Notes under the pieces: model-generated
What the model saw: only the letters and a program-made list of their open reading frames with translations
Databases searched by the model: none
What the model was told of the DNA's origin: nothing
In this document: positions 47,638 through 56,338 of the stretch, piece by piece
Layout of the letters: each line of letters begins with the position of its first letter
Position numbering within the stretch: the stretch's first letter is position 1
NCBI RefSeq assembly: GCF_037201805.1
Contig: NZ_CP147404.1
Span: 3,020,501 to 3,084,500 of the forward strand
Direction of reading: 5' to 3'
Length of the DNA stretch: 64,000 nt
Source of the DNA: Bacillus sp. FJAT-52991
Lineage (GTDB): Bacteria > Bacillota > Bacilli > Bacillales > Domibacillaceae
Program-made: the position numbers and the translations under genes

Positions 47638-48693
47638 TTATGATGCTTTTTTAACTATTTTCCCTTGGCGACCATAAGTCATTACACGCCATAATTTTTC
47701 AAGCGGCCCCATGCGGAAGAAGCGGAACCAAACGACACTGAAAATGACTTGAATCCCAAAAATCATACAAGCAATAAGAACCGCTTCACGTGACGTCGGA
47801 AACTCAATCCCCATCCACGCCATCAGTTGAAGCCCTATGATACTTTGGGCCACATAGTTTGTCAAAGCCATTTGTCCAACCCTTGCAAGCGGCATACATG
47901 CTTTTTGTAACCATCGATGTTCAAGTAAAGAGAATAAGGTAACTAAATAGAAGGGTGTCATAGCGAGTGCATTTAATTGTAAATCCAGCATTTGTAAAGG
48001 TTCATTTCCGTCTCCACTTTTCCAAATGAATACAGATGATAAAACGGATAGTGCGAACGTAATAAGCTGAATCAACCAAATTTGACGTTTGTAGTTGCCT
48101 AGATGACGAACCCAATCAGCTTTTGCTGTTAAAAAGCCCGCTAAAAACATAATAAAGATTAATAAAGTATCATTGGTGACATACTTAGCGATTGGCATAT
48201 CTGTGCCAAAGATCATCTGTGCCAAAATGGCAGTGACAAATAAGCTGACGATCCCAGTAAGCCATTTACTAATTGCTTTCGTAGACAGGTTATAAAATGG
48301 CAATAAGAAAAACCCAATAAGCGCATATGGTACTAAAATAGAGCCGAAGAAAATAAAAAAATGCACAATACCGAACAAAAATAAGATGATCAATCGACGT
48401 GCAAATCGTTTTCTAGGATTGTCTCCTCGCTGTTCAGCACGAGAAGTAAAAATATAAAAACCAAAACCAAATAAGAAAGAAAACATCGAGAAAAACTTCT
48501 TCTCTATGAAAATATTAATGAGAAGATCAATCCATTGATCCACACTTGTCGACTTGGGTAAAACCATTCCTTCCACCACCATGACAAAAGCTGGAACATT
48601 AATAAATAAAATACCGAACAACGCAAGACCACGAATAATATCTAAAGATACAATCCGATCTTTTTGCGAAATAGATGGTTGCATAACAATCAA
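47638..48693 (-). CDS. DUF418 (YeiB-type) membrane protein
   Basis: The 351-residue protein has about nine to ten predicted membrane helices and the family hallmarks: N-terminal DIIRGLALFGILFINVPAF (about 18-36), FSMFSFLFGFGFYIF and the C-terminal GPLEKLWRVMTYG. The family is conserved but its biochemical role is not established. Three TGTAAGG boxes precede it and match those before the divergent ABC operon, which suggests co-regulation in an envelope stress response. Confidence 0.93.
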   Translation of the reverse strand: MIVMQPSISQKDRIVSLDIIRGLALFGILFINVPAFVMVVEGMVLPKSTSVDQWIDLLINIFIEKKFFSMFSFLFGFGFYIFTSRAEQRGDNPRKRFARRLIILFLFGIVHFFIFFGSILVPYALIGFFLLPFYNLSTKAISKWLTGIVSLFVTAILAQMIFGTDMPIAKYVTNDTLLIFIMFLAGFLTAKADWVRHLGNYKRQIWLIQLITFALSVLSSVFIWKSGDGNEPLQMLDLQLNALAMTPFYLVTLFSLLEHRWLQKACMPLARVGQMALTNYVAQSIIGLQLMAWMGIEFPTSREAVLIACMIFGIQVIFSVVWFRFFRMGPLEKLWRVMTYGRQGKIVKKAS

Positions 48694-48734
48694 ACTCCTT
48701 CTTTTTTATTCCTGTAAAAAGGATAAAATGCCCA

Positions 48735-48774
48735 CCTTACACAGAGATAATTTAAACCTTACATAATCCTTACA
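48735..48774 (-). promoter_or_regulatory. Triple TGTAAGG box upstream of DUF418
   Basis: Read on the minus strand, TGTAAGG occurs at 48774-48768, 48763-48757 and 48741-48735, that is with steps of 11 and then 22 bases. An 11-base step is one helical turn and typical for OmpR-family regulators. Confidence 0.7.
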
Positions 48775-48807
48775 TTTTAGAGAAATACGCAGATTCAAGT
48801 TGGCCGT

Positions 48808-49059
48808 GACTGATTTTCTCGCGCAGGCGACTGATGAGTGGTCATTCGCGACTGATTGGTGCCCAGCCCCGACTGATTAGATACGATTGTTGACCGATCT
48901 CTTCTTAAGTGCGGACTTAACTCACGCGACTCACTTCCTCTCGGGGAGACTGACTTTGTTCGAGTACCGACTGATGGGCAGCAATTCGCGACTGATTGGA
49001 ACTCAGGCCCGACTGATTTCAGCCGAATCACGACTGATCAGATACATTTTTCGATTGTT
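48808..49059. repeat. 21-nt-period GACTGAT array, copy C
   Basis: Heptamers start at 48808, 48829, 48850, 48871, 48892 (GACCGAT), 48914 (GACTTAA), 48928 (GACTCAC), 48948 (GACTGAC), 48969, 48990, 49011, 49032 and 49053 (GATTGTT). Steps are 21 throughout except 22, 14 and 20 in the middle. This is the longest of three arrays. The blocks at 48844-48859 and 48984-48999 are identical (ATTCGCGACTGATTGG), showing local duplication. It lies between two divergent promoters of one regulon. Confidence 0.85.
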
Positions 49060-49101
49060 TCCTATTAATAGGCGGTCTCTCCTTCACAGCCAGAACTCCA
49101 T

Positions 49102-49156
49102 TTTAAGGTTTTTGTAAGGTTGAGATTAAGATGGTGTAAGATTCCGTACGTATGAT
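49102..49156 (+). promoter_or_regulatory. Triple TGTAAGG box and -10 of the BceAB/YxeA operon
   Basis: TTTAAGG (49102-49108), TGTAAGG (49113-49119) and TGTAAGA (49135-49141) show steps of 11 and 22 bases, the same as before DUF418. TATGAT at 49151-49156 is a plausible -10, and the third box occupies the -35 region, as expected for an activated promoter. Confidence 0.7.
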
Positions 49157-49183
49157 AGGTGTCAGAAGGAAGGAGAGAGTAAC

Positions 49184-49951
49184 ATGAAACCTATTTTACA
49201 AGCAAAAAATGTGGAAAAGGTGTTTGGCTCAAAGGAAAATGAGTACCACGCCTTAAAAGACATTCAGTTAGATATACATGAAGGGGAATTTGTTGGCATT
49301 ATGGGGCCTTCTGGGGCTGGGAAGTCAACGCTTTTAAATATTTTATCAACGATTGATACGCCATCTTCTGGTGAGATCATCATCGACGGGCAAAATATTG
49401 TGCAAATGAAGGAGGAGCAATTATCCGATTTCCGCCGCCGTAAACTTGGATTTATTTTCCAGGATTACAATTTACTAGATACATTGACGGTAAAAGAGAA
49501 CATCGTGTTACCGCTAGCTTTATCGAAAGTGCCAGTAAAAGAAATCGAAACGCGCGTCAATGAAATGGCCGACACATTTGGCATTCGTGAGATTTTAAAC
49601 AAATATCCTTATCATATTTCTGGTGGACAGAAGCAAAGAACAGCGGCTTCCCGGGCGATCATCACGAATCCTAAGCTGATTTTGGCGGATGAACCAACAG
49701 GTGCGCTCGATTCTAAGTCAGCCACCGATTTATTAAATAGTTTGACTGCCTTAAATGAAAAACAGCGATCGACGATTATGATGGTCACACACGATTCATA
49801 CGCAGCTAGCTTCTGTAAACGGTTGTTGATTATTAAAGACGGCGAACTCTTCAAGGAAGTATACAAAGGAGAGCAGTCACGTCGAGCTTTCTTCCAGCAA
49901 ATTTTAGATGTGCTTGCGTCGCTTGGAGGTGGCGCTCATGACACTATTTAA
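49184..49951 (+). CDS. BceA/YxdL-like peptide-resistance ABC ATPase
   Basis: The 255-residue ATPase has Walker A GPSGAGKS, LLNILSTIDTPSSG, signature ISGGQKQRTAASRAI, Walker B LILADEPTGALD and MVTHDSYAASF. With the following permease and a YxeA-like protein the set matches the B. subtilis yxdLM-yxeA operon, which responds to cationic peptides. Its 3' end overlaps the permease start by 14 bases. A GGAAGGAGAG site precedes the ATG. Confidence 0.95.
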   Translation: MKPILQAKNVEKVFGSKENEYHALKDIQLDIHEGEFVGIMGPSGAGKSTLLNILSTIDTPSSGEIIIDGQNIVQMKEEQLSDFRRRKLGFIFQDYNLLDTLTVKENIVLPLALSKVPVKEIETRVNEMADTFGIREILNKYPYHISGGQKQRTAASRAIITNPKLILADEPTGALDSKSATDLLNSLTALNEKQRSTIMMVTHDSYAASFCKRLLIIKDGELFKEVYKGEQSRRAFFQQILDVLASLGGGAHDTI

Positions 49952-51869
49952 TATCGCAAGGAAAAATATTCGGCAAAATTTTACGAACTATTTTTTATAC
50001 TTTGCTTCGATGATTTTTGGTATCGTCATTTACTTCACATTTGTTTCCTTAAAGTATGATCAAACAATTGCTGCGACATCTGAATCATCACCGAAAATGG
50101 ACTCGGTGTTTAGCGCCGCTTCCTTTGTCTTACTGATTTTCGTGGCAATTTTCATTTGGTCATCTAACGCCTTTTTCATGCGGAAGCGAAAAAAAGAAGT
50201 CGGCTTATATTCATTGCTTGGTGTTCGACGAAAAGAAATTGGGCGCATGCTCTTTTATGAAAATTTTCTGATGGGTACATTAGCACTCGTCATCGGAATG
50301 GGACTGGGGACGTTATTATCCAAAGGGTTCGTGACGTTATTGATGAACATTATGGGCTACGAGATTGTGACAAACTTTACGATTTCATCAGCTGCGATCA
50401 TCAATACAGCGATCGTATTCTTTATTATCACGCTCGTCACATCGTTTCAAGGCTATCGATTAATTTATCGTTTTAAATTAATTGAACTGTTCAAAGCAGA
50501 TCAAGAAGGAGAACACGAGCCAAAAGCATCCTTATGGTTAGCTGGATTATCACTAATCTTGATTGGTGGCGGTTATTGGTTAGCTCTTCAATCGTTCGAC
50601 TCTACTGTTTGGCAAACACTTGGCCTTTTATTCACGCCGCTCGTCATTTTAACAACGGTGATTACAGGCACTTACTTTTTATTTAGTACATTCATCGTCT
50701 ATGCCTTAAAAGCATCTCGAAAAAAGAAGTCGCACTTTTGGAACGGATTAACGATCATTACAACATCTCAATTGTTATATCGAATCAAAGGGAACGCAAG
50801 AACATTAACCATCATTGCCGTCTTAAGTGCCACGACGTTAACAGCGGTTGGGGCCGCCTATAGCTTTTACTATAATACGAAAACCACAGCTACCACGATG
50901 ACACCAAACAGTTATTCCTTCACCGTGACAGATGATCAGCTAGCTAAGCAAGCGAATGAAAAAATTACAAACAATAAAAACCATCAAGTTCGCTATCATC
51001 AAGTCATTAAAACTTTACAAGTAGAGGCGGATACAACGAATTTAGACAGTCCGTTGATGAGCACAGAGCTAGTCTACGCCCTTATTTCTACTAGTGATTT
51101 TAATACATTAGCAGACAAACAAGGACGAAAAGAATCGTTATCACTACACAGAAACGAAGTCATCGCCTTAGATCGCATGTATCATGAAAAATTCTCGCCA
51201 AAATATGATGGAAAATCGATTACTTTTCATTTAAACGATCGTGAAGAAGAAGTGACTTTCACTGATTTTAGAACATATGACGTCCTCAATATCGGTGTCG
51301 ATGGGGCAACGCTTGTTGTGAGCGACGAATTATTCAATCAGTTAGCGAGCGAGCTGAAAGCAAGATCGATTGACATGTATGGAATCACAAACGCGGATCA
51401 AGCGAAAGAATTAACAAAGCAATTGAAAACAGTCATGCCGGAAGAGGCTGCCTTCTCTAGCTATTATGAAGTGTACGCGGCTGGCTTAGAGTCAACCGGA
51501 TTACTCATTTTCGTCGGTGGCTTTTTAGGACTTGTGTTCTTAGCTGCAACCGGCAGCATCATCTACTTCAAACAGCTAACAGAAGCACACGCCGACCAAG
51601 ACCGCTATCGCATTCTATCAAATATCGGTGTCAATAAAAAAGACTTACGAAAAACAATTGCGAAACAAGTATTTTTTATCTTTGCCTTGCCATTGCTTGC
51701 AGGAATTGCTCATAGTGCGGTAGCTTTAACCGCCTTATCTAACTTGTTAACGACAAGTTTAGTCGTTCCAACGCTAATCTGCATGGGAGTATACATGATC
51801 ATCTACATTATGTATTACTTCATGACCGTCCAAGCGTACTATAAAATCGTCACAAACAAAGGAGAATAA
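49938..51869 (+). CDS. BceB/YxdM-like ABC permease
   Basis: The protein of 643 residues has the ten-helix FtsX-type plan with a large extracytoplasmic domain (about 305-520) between helices 7 and 8. It contains MRKRKKEVGLYSLLGVRRKE, the equivalent of the same block in the paralogue at 24773. I choose ATG 49938 (MTLFNIARKN) because it aligns with BceB N-termini and has GGAGGTGG upstream. The ATPase and permease are paralogues of the 24-27 kb pair, but each set has a different type of two-component system. Confidence 0.95.
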   Translation: MTLFNIARKNIRQNFTNYFLYFASMIFGIVIYFTFVSLKYDQTIAATSESSPKMDSVFSAASFVLLIFVAIFIWSSNAFFMRKRKKEVGLYSLLGVRRKEIGRMLFYENFLMGTLALVIGMGLGTLLSKGFVTLLMNIMGYEIVTNFTISSAAIINTAIVFFIITLVTSFQGYRLIYRFKLIELFKADQEGEHEPKASLWLAGLSLILIGGGYWLALQSFDSTVWQTLGLLFTPLVILTTVITGTYFLFSTFIVYALKASRKKKSHFWNGLTIITTSQLLYRIKGNARTLTIIAVLSATTLTAVGAAYSFYYNTKTTATTMTPNSYSFTVTDDQLAKQANEKITNNKNHQVRYHQVIKTLQVEADTTNLDSPLMSTELVYALISTSDFNTLADKQGRKESLSLHRNEVIALDRMYHEKFSPKYDGKSITFHLNDREEEVTFTDFRTYDVLNIGVDGATLVVSDELFNQLASELKARSIDMYGITNADQAKELTKQLKTVMPEEAAFSSYYEVYAAGLESTGLLIFVGGFLGLVFLAATGSIIYFKQLTEAHADQDRYRILSNIGVNKKDLRKTIAKQVFFIFALPLLAGIAHSAVALTALSNLLTTSLVVPTLICMGVYMIIYIMYYFMTVQAYYKIVTNKGE

Positions 51870-51874
51870 AGATT

Positions 51875-52234
51875 ATGAAGAAATTATGGATATCAATTGG
51901 GACACTCGTTGCCTTATTCGTCGGTTTCATTTTATTCATCCAAAACGTTAACTTAAACCGACTCGGAGCCGAGAGCTATTTCGTCAAAATTACAACAGAT
52001 GGGAAAAAAATCGAAGACGTGACCGACACAGGAGAAAAATGGACTAGCTACGAGTATGAATTAGAAGGAGTGAACGAAAAAGATGAAGTCAAAACACTAA
52101 ATTTCACAAGCCACAAGCAACTTCGCCACGATGCTTACCTTGAAGTTTTTGTGAAGGATGAAAATGAAGTTACTTCTTATCAAGAAGTGCAACAAGCGGA
52201 GCTTCCTGATAAAGTGAAGAAGAAGTTGAATTAA
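51875..52234 (+). CDS. yxeA: YxeA-family small secreted/membrane-anchored protein
   Basis: The 119-residue protein has one N-terminal helix (about 5-24) that may serve as signal or anchor, then a DUF1093-type domain with YFVKITTDGKKIED (about 40-53) and YEYELEGVNE. It follows the permease by five bases. In B. subtilis, yxeA is the last gene of the same operon type. Its exact role in peptide resistance is not known. Confidence 0.88.
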   Translation: MKKLWISIGTLVALFVGFILFIQNVNLNRLGAESYFVKITTDGKKIEDVTDTGEKWTSYEYELEGVNEKDEVKTLNFTSHKQLRHDAYLEVFVKDENEVTSYQEVQQAELPDKVKKKLN

Positions 52235-52237
52235 TAC

Positions 52238-52285
52238 AAAGAGAGAGTGATGTTCATACACTGGAACATCACTCTCTCTTTCTAG
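52238..52285 (+). terminator. Terminator of the BceAB/YxeA operon
   Basis: An 18-bp perfect stem (52238-52255 with 52264-52281, AAAGAGAGAGTGATGTTC) with an 8-base loop follows yxeA by a few bases. Confidence 0.93.
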
Positions 52286-52302
52286 TTATTCGCCTTTAAG
52301 TA

Positions 52303-52357
52303 TTTTCAATCAGTGTCCCCTACTGATTGAGCTGTTACTGCCCGTTAATGCGGGATA
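52303..52357 (+). repeat. 55-bp deletion derivative of the 157-bp repeat
   Basis: TTCAATCAGTG and a CTACTGATTGAG arm keep the left hairpin, and GCTGTTACTGCCCG with TTAATGCGGGATAA keeps the right end. The ~100-base centre is missing. It overlaps the last codons of the vanZ-like gene. Confidence 0.75.
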
Positions 52358-52814
52358 AATATTTCTCACTGACAAGATATAAGGAATAACCTATTACACA
52401 TGCAATTTGATTTAAAATAACATCATCAATATCCATACTCCCCAAATAAGTAATGAATTGGATGACTTCAATGCAAATAATGATCCCTAAACAAGAAATC
52501 ATCGTTTTTATAAATGATTTTTTTGATGGAAATACTATAGGAATTAAAAACCCTAAAGGTATAAAAGGAATGATATTCCCAACGATATTTAGAAAATATA
52601 CTCCTACATCCAAATGAGAAACATATGAAGATAGCGTTTTAAATGGAATTAAATTAAAATTTGATACTCCTATCTGCACATTTTCATGTCTCAATTGAAT
52701 ATTATTTTTAACATCATTTACATCTCCAAAAAACTTAAAGACAATAAAATCAATTAATAACAATATATAAATATAAAATATCACTTTCCAAAATAATTTA
52801 AAATTAATCTTCAT
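52335..52814 (-). CDS. VanZ-family membrane protein
   Basis: The 159-residue protein has four to five helices and the VanZ-like segments FNLIPFKTL, NIVGNIIPFIPLGFL and the terminal MDIDDVILNQIACVIGYSLY. VanZ relatives include a teicoplanin-resistance protein, but most have unknown roles. The last residues (SRINGQ) and the stop codon are encoded by the right end of the short repeat copy, so the original C-terminus was probably replaced by insertion. Base composition is more AT-rich than the neighbours. Confidence 0.88.
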   Translation of the reverse strand: MKINFKLFWKVIFYIYILLLIDFIVFKFFGDVNDVKNNIQLRHENVQIGVSNFNLIPFKTLSSYVSHLDVGVYFLNIVGNIIPFIPLGFLIPIVFPSKKSFIKTMISCLGIIICIEVIQFITYLGSMDIDDVILNQIACVIGYSLYLVSEKYLSRINGQ

Positions 52815-52884
52815 ATACTTATACTCACCGTTTCGTTTTTATATCCCCTAGTATTCTTCGCAGTCATTCCCCATCAAAATAGGC

Positions 52885-52926
52885 ATAAAAAAAGTGTTCT
52901 CATAAATAAATCTCATGAAAACACTT
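52885..52926 (-). terminator. Terminator downstream of tRNA-Arg
   Basis: AAGTGTTTTCATGAG and its partner ending GAGAACACTT (minus strand) form a long stem followed by seven U. Confidence 0.88.
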
Positions 52927-52948
52927 CATTCTCTAGTATTTCTTATAG

Positions 52949-53020
52949 CGCCCTCGGCAGGAATCGAACCCACATCTTAAGAACCGGAATCTCACGTGCT
53001 ATCCGTTGCACCACGAGGGC
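52949..53020 (-). tRNA. tRNA-Arg, anticodon CCG
   Basis: The minus strand folds into a cloverleaf with acceptor GCCCTCG/CGAGGGC, D arm around GCAACGGATAGC, anticodon loop TTCCGGT (anticodon CCG, codon CGG) and T arm GGGTTCGATTCC. CCA is not encoded. The position next to clpP matches other Bacilli. Confidence 0.95.
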
Positions 53021-53164
53021 AAAATGTTTAAGTACATTACAAAATTATAGCGGAATAAATAAGAAAATGCAATATATAATTATTTCTTACCGTTTAGCAG
53101 GATTTCGATTGGACATACTAGAAAATTATATTAAAGTGAAAACGGAAATATTTGAAGCAAAGTG

Positions 53165-53194
53165 TTTGACCTTCATTGACCATCACTGTATGAT
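53165..53194 (+). promoter_or_regulatory. clpP promoter with CtsR operator
   Basis: TTGACC (53166-53171) and TATGAT (53189-53194) are 17 bases apart. The reverse strand of 53165-53181 reads GGTCAATGAAGGTCAAA, a near-consensus CtsR heptad repeat, so the repressor would cover the -35 element. This explains heat-inducible expression. Confidence 0.85.
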
Positions 53195-53249
53195 ATCATT
53201 ACATAAGATTTTCTTTACTAGAAAATAATTCATTTAAGGAGGAAAGACC

Positions 53250-53846
53250 ATGAATCTAATTCCTACAGTTATTGAACAAACAAACCGCGGAGAGCGTGCT
53301 TACGATATTTATTCTCGTTTATTAAAGGACCGCATCATTATGCTTGGAAGTGGCATTGATGATAATGTGGCGAACTCAATCGTTTCGCAATTATTATTCC
53401 TTGAAGCAGAAAACCCAGAGAAAGACATCTCTATCTACATTAACAGCCCTGGTGGAAGCATCACTGCTGGTATGGCGATTTATGATACGATCCAATTTAT
53501 TAAGCCGGATGTTCAAACGATTTGTATCGGTATGGCCGCTTCTATGGGTGCATTCTTGCTTGCCGCTGGAACGAAAGGGAAGCGTTATGCCCTACCAAAT
53601 AGTGAAGTAATGATTCACCAACCTCTTGGAGGCGCGCAAGGTCAAGCAACAGAAATCGAAATTGCAGCGAAACGCATCTTGTTCCTTCGTGAAAAACTAA
53701 ACCAAATTCTTGCAGATCGCACAGGCCAATCACTTGAAGTCATCTCAAAAGATACAGACCGCGATAACTTCATGACAGCTGAACGTGCATTAGAATACGG
53801 TTTAATCGACAAGATTCTTACGCGTAACGAACTTCCACAAAAATAA
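53250..53846 (+). CDS. clpP: ATP-dependent Clp protease proteolytic subunit
   Basis: The 198-residue serine protease has the catalytic triad Ser98 (GMAASMG), His123 (MIHQPLGG) and Asp172 (DTDRDNF). It forms tetradecamers that degrade substrates delivered by ClpC, ClpX or ClpE, including tmRNA-tagged proteins. GGAGGAAAG precedes the ATG. Expression is controlled by the CtsR box. The stop codon adjoins the left end of repeat copy 2, but the C-terminus is of normal length. Confidence 0.98.
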   Translation: MNLIPTVIEQTNRGERAYDIYSRLLKDRIIMLGSGIDDNVANSIVSQLLFLEAENPEKDISIYINSPGGSITAGMAIYDTIQFIKPDVQTICIGMAASMGAFLLAAGTKGKRYALPNSEVMIHQPLGGAQGQATEIEIAAKRILFLREKLNQILADRTGQSLEVISKDTDRDNFMTAERALEYGLIDKILTRNELPQK

Positions 53847-53997
53847 AGTGAAACTTCAATCAGTGGGGGTTTTCTTCATCCCCACTGATTGTTAGTTGAA
53901 CGGATCGGGCGTTTACGGGCTGTTGATCCCCACCTACATCCCTGCGCTCCTTCTGCCATGTTGAGGTGGGGATCTTACAGCCCGTTCATGCGGGATA
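53841..53997 (+). repeat. 157-bp hairpin repeat, copy 2
   Basis: The copy begins at the clpP stop codon with ATAAAGTGAAACTTCAATCA and ends CCCGTTCATGCGGGATAA. Compared with copy 1 it shows a few substitutions, several of them shortening G or C runs in both arms of the hairpins, so pairing is kept. Confidence 0.85.
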
Positions 53998-54007
53998 AGT
54001 CATGATG

Positions 54008-54038
54008 AAGCTGTTGAGCCCTGCTCGACAGCTTTTTT
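54008..54038 (+). terminator. Terminator of clpP beyond the repeat
   Basis: AAGCTGTTGAG pairs with CTCGACAGCTT around a 5-base loop, followed by six T. It lies right after repeat copy 2, so the repeat is part of the clpP 3' untranslated region. Confidence 0.85.
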
Positions 54039-54046
54039 GATCTATA

Positions 54047-54090
54047 CAAAAAACACCTGAACAATGGACCTATCCATCATTCAGGTGTTC
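54047..54090 (-). terminator. Terminator of the nudix-rapZ-yvcK-whiA-crh operon
   Basis: AACACCTGAA and TTCAGGTGTT (minus strand) form a stem with a long loop, followed by a U-run. It follows the crh stop directly. Confidence 0.88.
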
Positions 54091-54091
54091 A

Positions 54092-54355
54092 TCAATAGCT
54101 TCCCTCTTGTTCAACGAAGACGATTAACTCCGCTACTGCATTCTGTTCATCGTGTCCATCAGCGGAAATGGTGACGGAGCAACCACGGTTAATCGCCAGA
54201 CTCATGATCCCCATAATGCTTTTGGCGTTCACTTTCTTTCCATCTTTTTCAAGATAGATTTCTGAAGAGAAGCGATTCGCTTCCTGCACAAACAAAGCAG
54301 CAGGGCGTGCTTGTAACCCCATCTTCAGTTGTACTTCTGTTGTTTTTTCAACCAT
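54092..54355 (-). CDS. crh: Crh, HPr-like catabolite repression protein
   Basis: The 87-residue protein is HPr-like but has Gln15 in place of the catalytic His (GLQARPAALF) and keeps Ser46 in AKSIMGIMSL, the HPr kinase site. This identifies Crh, which cannot transfer phosphate to sugars but as Crh-Ser-P acts as corepressor with CcpA. It is the last gene of the rapZ-yvcK-whiA unit, 26 bases after whiA. Confidence 0.97.
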   Translation of the reverse strand: MVEKTTEVQLKMGLQARPAALFVQEANRFSSEIYLEKDGKKVNAKSIMGIMSLAINRGCSVTISADGHDEQNAVAELIVFVEQEGSY

Positions 54356-54381
54356 GTGGATTCTCCCCTTCTCTTTCTTGC

Positions 54382-55335
54382 TTATTCTATCGGTTCACTC
54401 GCTCTAATTTTGTCAGCGATTTCATCTATTTTACGAAGACGATGGTTAATACCTGATTTACTAATTTTCCCCCCAGATACCATTTCTCCTAGTTCTTTCA
54501 ATGTAACATCTTGATGAGTCACTCGTAGCTCCGCAATTTCTCGCAGTTTATCGGGCAGCACTTGCAGACCGACTGTTTCTTCGATATAGCGTATATTTTC
54601 AACTTGGCGCAGCGCTGCACCAATCGTTTTATTTAAGTTAGCCGTTTCACAGTTCACCAGTCGATTCACCGAATTTCTCATATCACGCACAATGCGGACA
54701 TCTTCGAATCGAAGCAAGGCATTGTGAGCCCCAATAATATTTAAAAATTCCGTGATTTTCTCCGCTTCCTTTAAATAAGTAATAAAGCCTTTCTTTCGCT
54801 CTAATGTTTTACTATTTAAACCAAAGGAGTTCATCAATTCACTCAAGGCATCATTATGCTCTTTATATAAGGAGAAGATTTCCAAATGATAAGAAGAGGT
54901 TTCTGGATTATTGACAGATCCACCTGCCAGAAAGGCACCACGTAAGTAGGCACGTTTGCAGCATTGGTTCTCAATCAATGTAGATGAAATGTTATGAACA
55001 AAGGAAAAACCGGTTTCAATAATCGCTAAGTCTTCTAATATCTCTCTTGCCTGTTCCTTCAGTCTGACAATGTATACGTTATTCTTTTTTAACCTCATCT
55101 TTTTACGAACGAGCAGTTCTACTTCCACTTCATAATTTTTCTTTAATAATATATATATTCTTCGAGCGATCGCTGCATTCTCTGTTTGAATATTAACGAC
55201 GAGCAAGCGATTTGAAAATGAAAGTGATCCATTCATTCGAATAAGCGCGGACAGTTCCGCTGTCACACAGCAACTATTTCCTTCAACTGCTGTTAATTCT
55301 TTTTTCGTTTCAGACGCAAACGACATTTGAGACAC
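54382..55335 (-). CDS. whiA: WhiA, DNA-binding regulator of cell division
   Basis: The 317-residue protein has the WhiA N-terminal domain, a LAGLIDADG-like fold ([20 protein letters not shown], about 122-141) without nuclease function, and a C-terminal helix-turn-helix (about 240-305; [17 protein letters not shown]). In Bacillus it is needed for normal Z-ring assembly and chromosome segregation. The neighbours yvcK, rapZ and crh are its standard partners. Confidence 0.97.
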   Translation of the reverse strand: MSQMSFASETKKELTAVEGNSCCVTAELSALIRMNGSLSFSNRLLVVNIQTENAAIARRIYILLKKNYEVEVELLVRKKMRLKKNNVYIVRLKEQAREILEDLAIIETGFSFVHNISSTLIENQCCKRAYLRGAFLAGGSVNNPETSSYHLEIFSLYKEHNDALSELMNSFGLNSKTLERKKGFITYLKEAEKITEFLNIIGAHNALLRFEDVRIVRDMRNSVNRLVNCETANLNKTIGAALRQVENIRYIEETVGLQVLPDKLREIAELRVTHQDVTLKELGEMVSGGKISKSGINHRLRKIDEIADKIRASEPIE

Positions 55336-55372
55336 CCCCTCTATCTGAGATGCTCGTTCTGTAGTATAAGGT

Positions 55373-56338
55373 TTATTTCTTGTCCTTGATTAGATTAGAC
55401 AATATATCAGCAACTTTATTTGTGTTATGACGAATCATGCCCTTTTCCCGGGTAACAATATCATCAAAAATAACGTGAAGACCTAACGACTTTAATTGAT
55501 CTACATCGTATACGACTGGTTTGGAGAGTTCTTCTTTATACTTTTCTTTAATTTGTTCAGGAATTACTTCATTGTTTACTAAAATCGTATCCATAAACGC
55601 ACAGGACATATGGTCATAAATCGCTTTCACATGATCGCTAGCAGTGAAATCAAGCGTTTCCCCAGCCTGTGTCATTAAATTACAAATATATACTTTTCGC
55701 GCTTTAGCTGAACAGACTTCTTCTCCTATTTGCGGAACGAGTAAATTCGGCAAAATACTTGTATATAAACTGCCTGGTCCAACGATAATTAAGTCAGCCT
55801 CTCGAATCGCTCGAATTGTTTCAGGCAAAGGTTTTATATGATCGGGTGTTAAAAATACTCGTTTGATCCTTTTACCTGAGTAAGGTATTTTCGATTCTCC
55901 TGATACGACGGTGCCATCTTCCATTTCCGCATGAAGAACGACACTTTGGTTCGCAGCAGGCAATACCTTTCCACGAACATTGAGCACCCGACTCATTTCC
56001 TGAACGGCATGCACAAAGTCACCCGTAATCGAAGTCAGGGCAGCAATCATTAAATTGCCAAGTGAATGCCCAGATAGTTCATTTTTTGTACTAAAACGGT
56101 GCTGGAACATATTCTCTAATAACGGTTCTACATCCGATAAAGCAGCGAGTACATTGCGAATATCCCCAGGAGGTGGGATGTTGAGCTCATCACGCAAGCG
56201 CCCAGAACTTCCGCCATCATCAGCTACCGTCACGATTGCCGTCAAATCGATCGGATGCTTCTTTAACCCGCGAAGCAGAACAGATAAACCCGTTCCACCG
56301 CCGATAATCACGACTTTCGGCTGTTTAGGATTGGTCAT
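55373..56338 (-). CDS. yvcK: YvcK/MgfK, gluconeogenesis and cell-shape factor
   Basis: The protein of 321 residues has the CofD-like UDP-sugar binding fold: [19 protein letters not shown] (about 9-27), [13 protein letters not shown] and [12 protein letters not shown]. It binds UDP-GlcNAc-type ligands and is needed for growth on gluconeogenic carbon sources and for cell morphology. I choose ATG 56338 (MTNPKQPKV), which overlaps the rapZ end by 14 bases and fits the family length; upstream in-frame codons are antisense-like extension within rapZ. Confidence 0.96.
   Translation of the reverse strand: MTNPKQPKVVIIGGGTGLSVLLRGLKKHPIDLTAIVTVADDGGSSGRLRDELNIPPPGDIRNVLAALSDVEPLLENMFQHRFSTKNELSGHSLGNLMIAALTSITGDFVHAVQEMSRVLNVRGKVLPAANQSVVLHAEMEDGTVVSGESKIPYSGKRIKRVFLTPDHIKPLPETIRAIREADLIIVGPGSLYTSILPNLLVPQIGEEVCSAKARKVYICNLMTQAGETLDFTASDHVKAIYDHMSCAFMDTILVNNEVIPEQIKEKYKEELSKPVVYDVDQLKSLGLHVIFDDIVTREKGMIRHNTNKVADILSNLIKDKK

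Noticed and set aside
48795..49031. Minus-strand 78-codon frame through array C with heptad-like NQS repeats
   Set aside because: It has no ribosome site, and the heptad pattern follows from the 21-base DNA period. Array A keeps the same period while the frames I checked are interrupted by stops, so coding does not explain the repeat.
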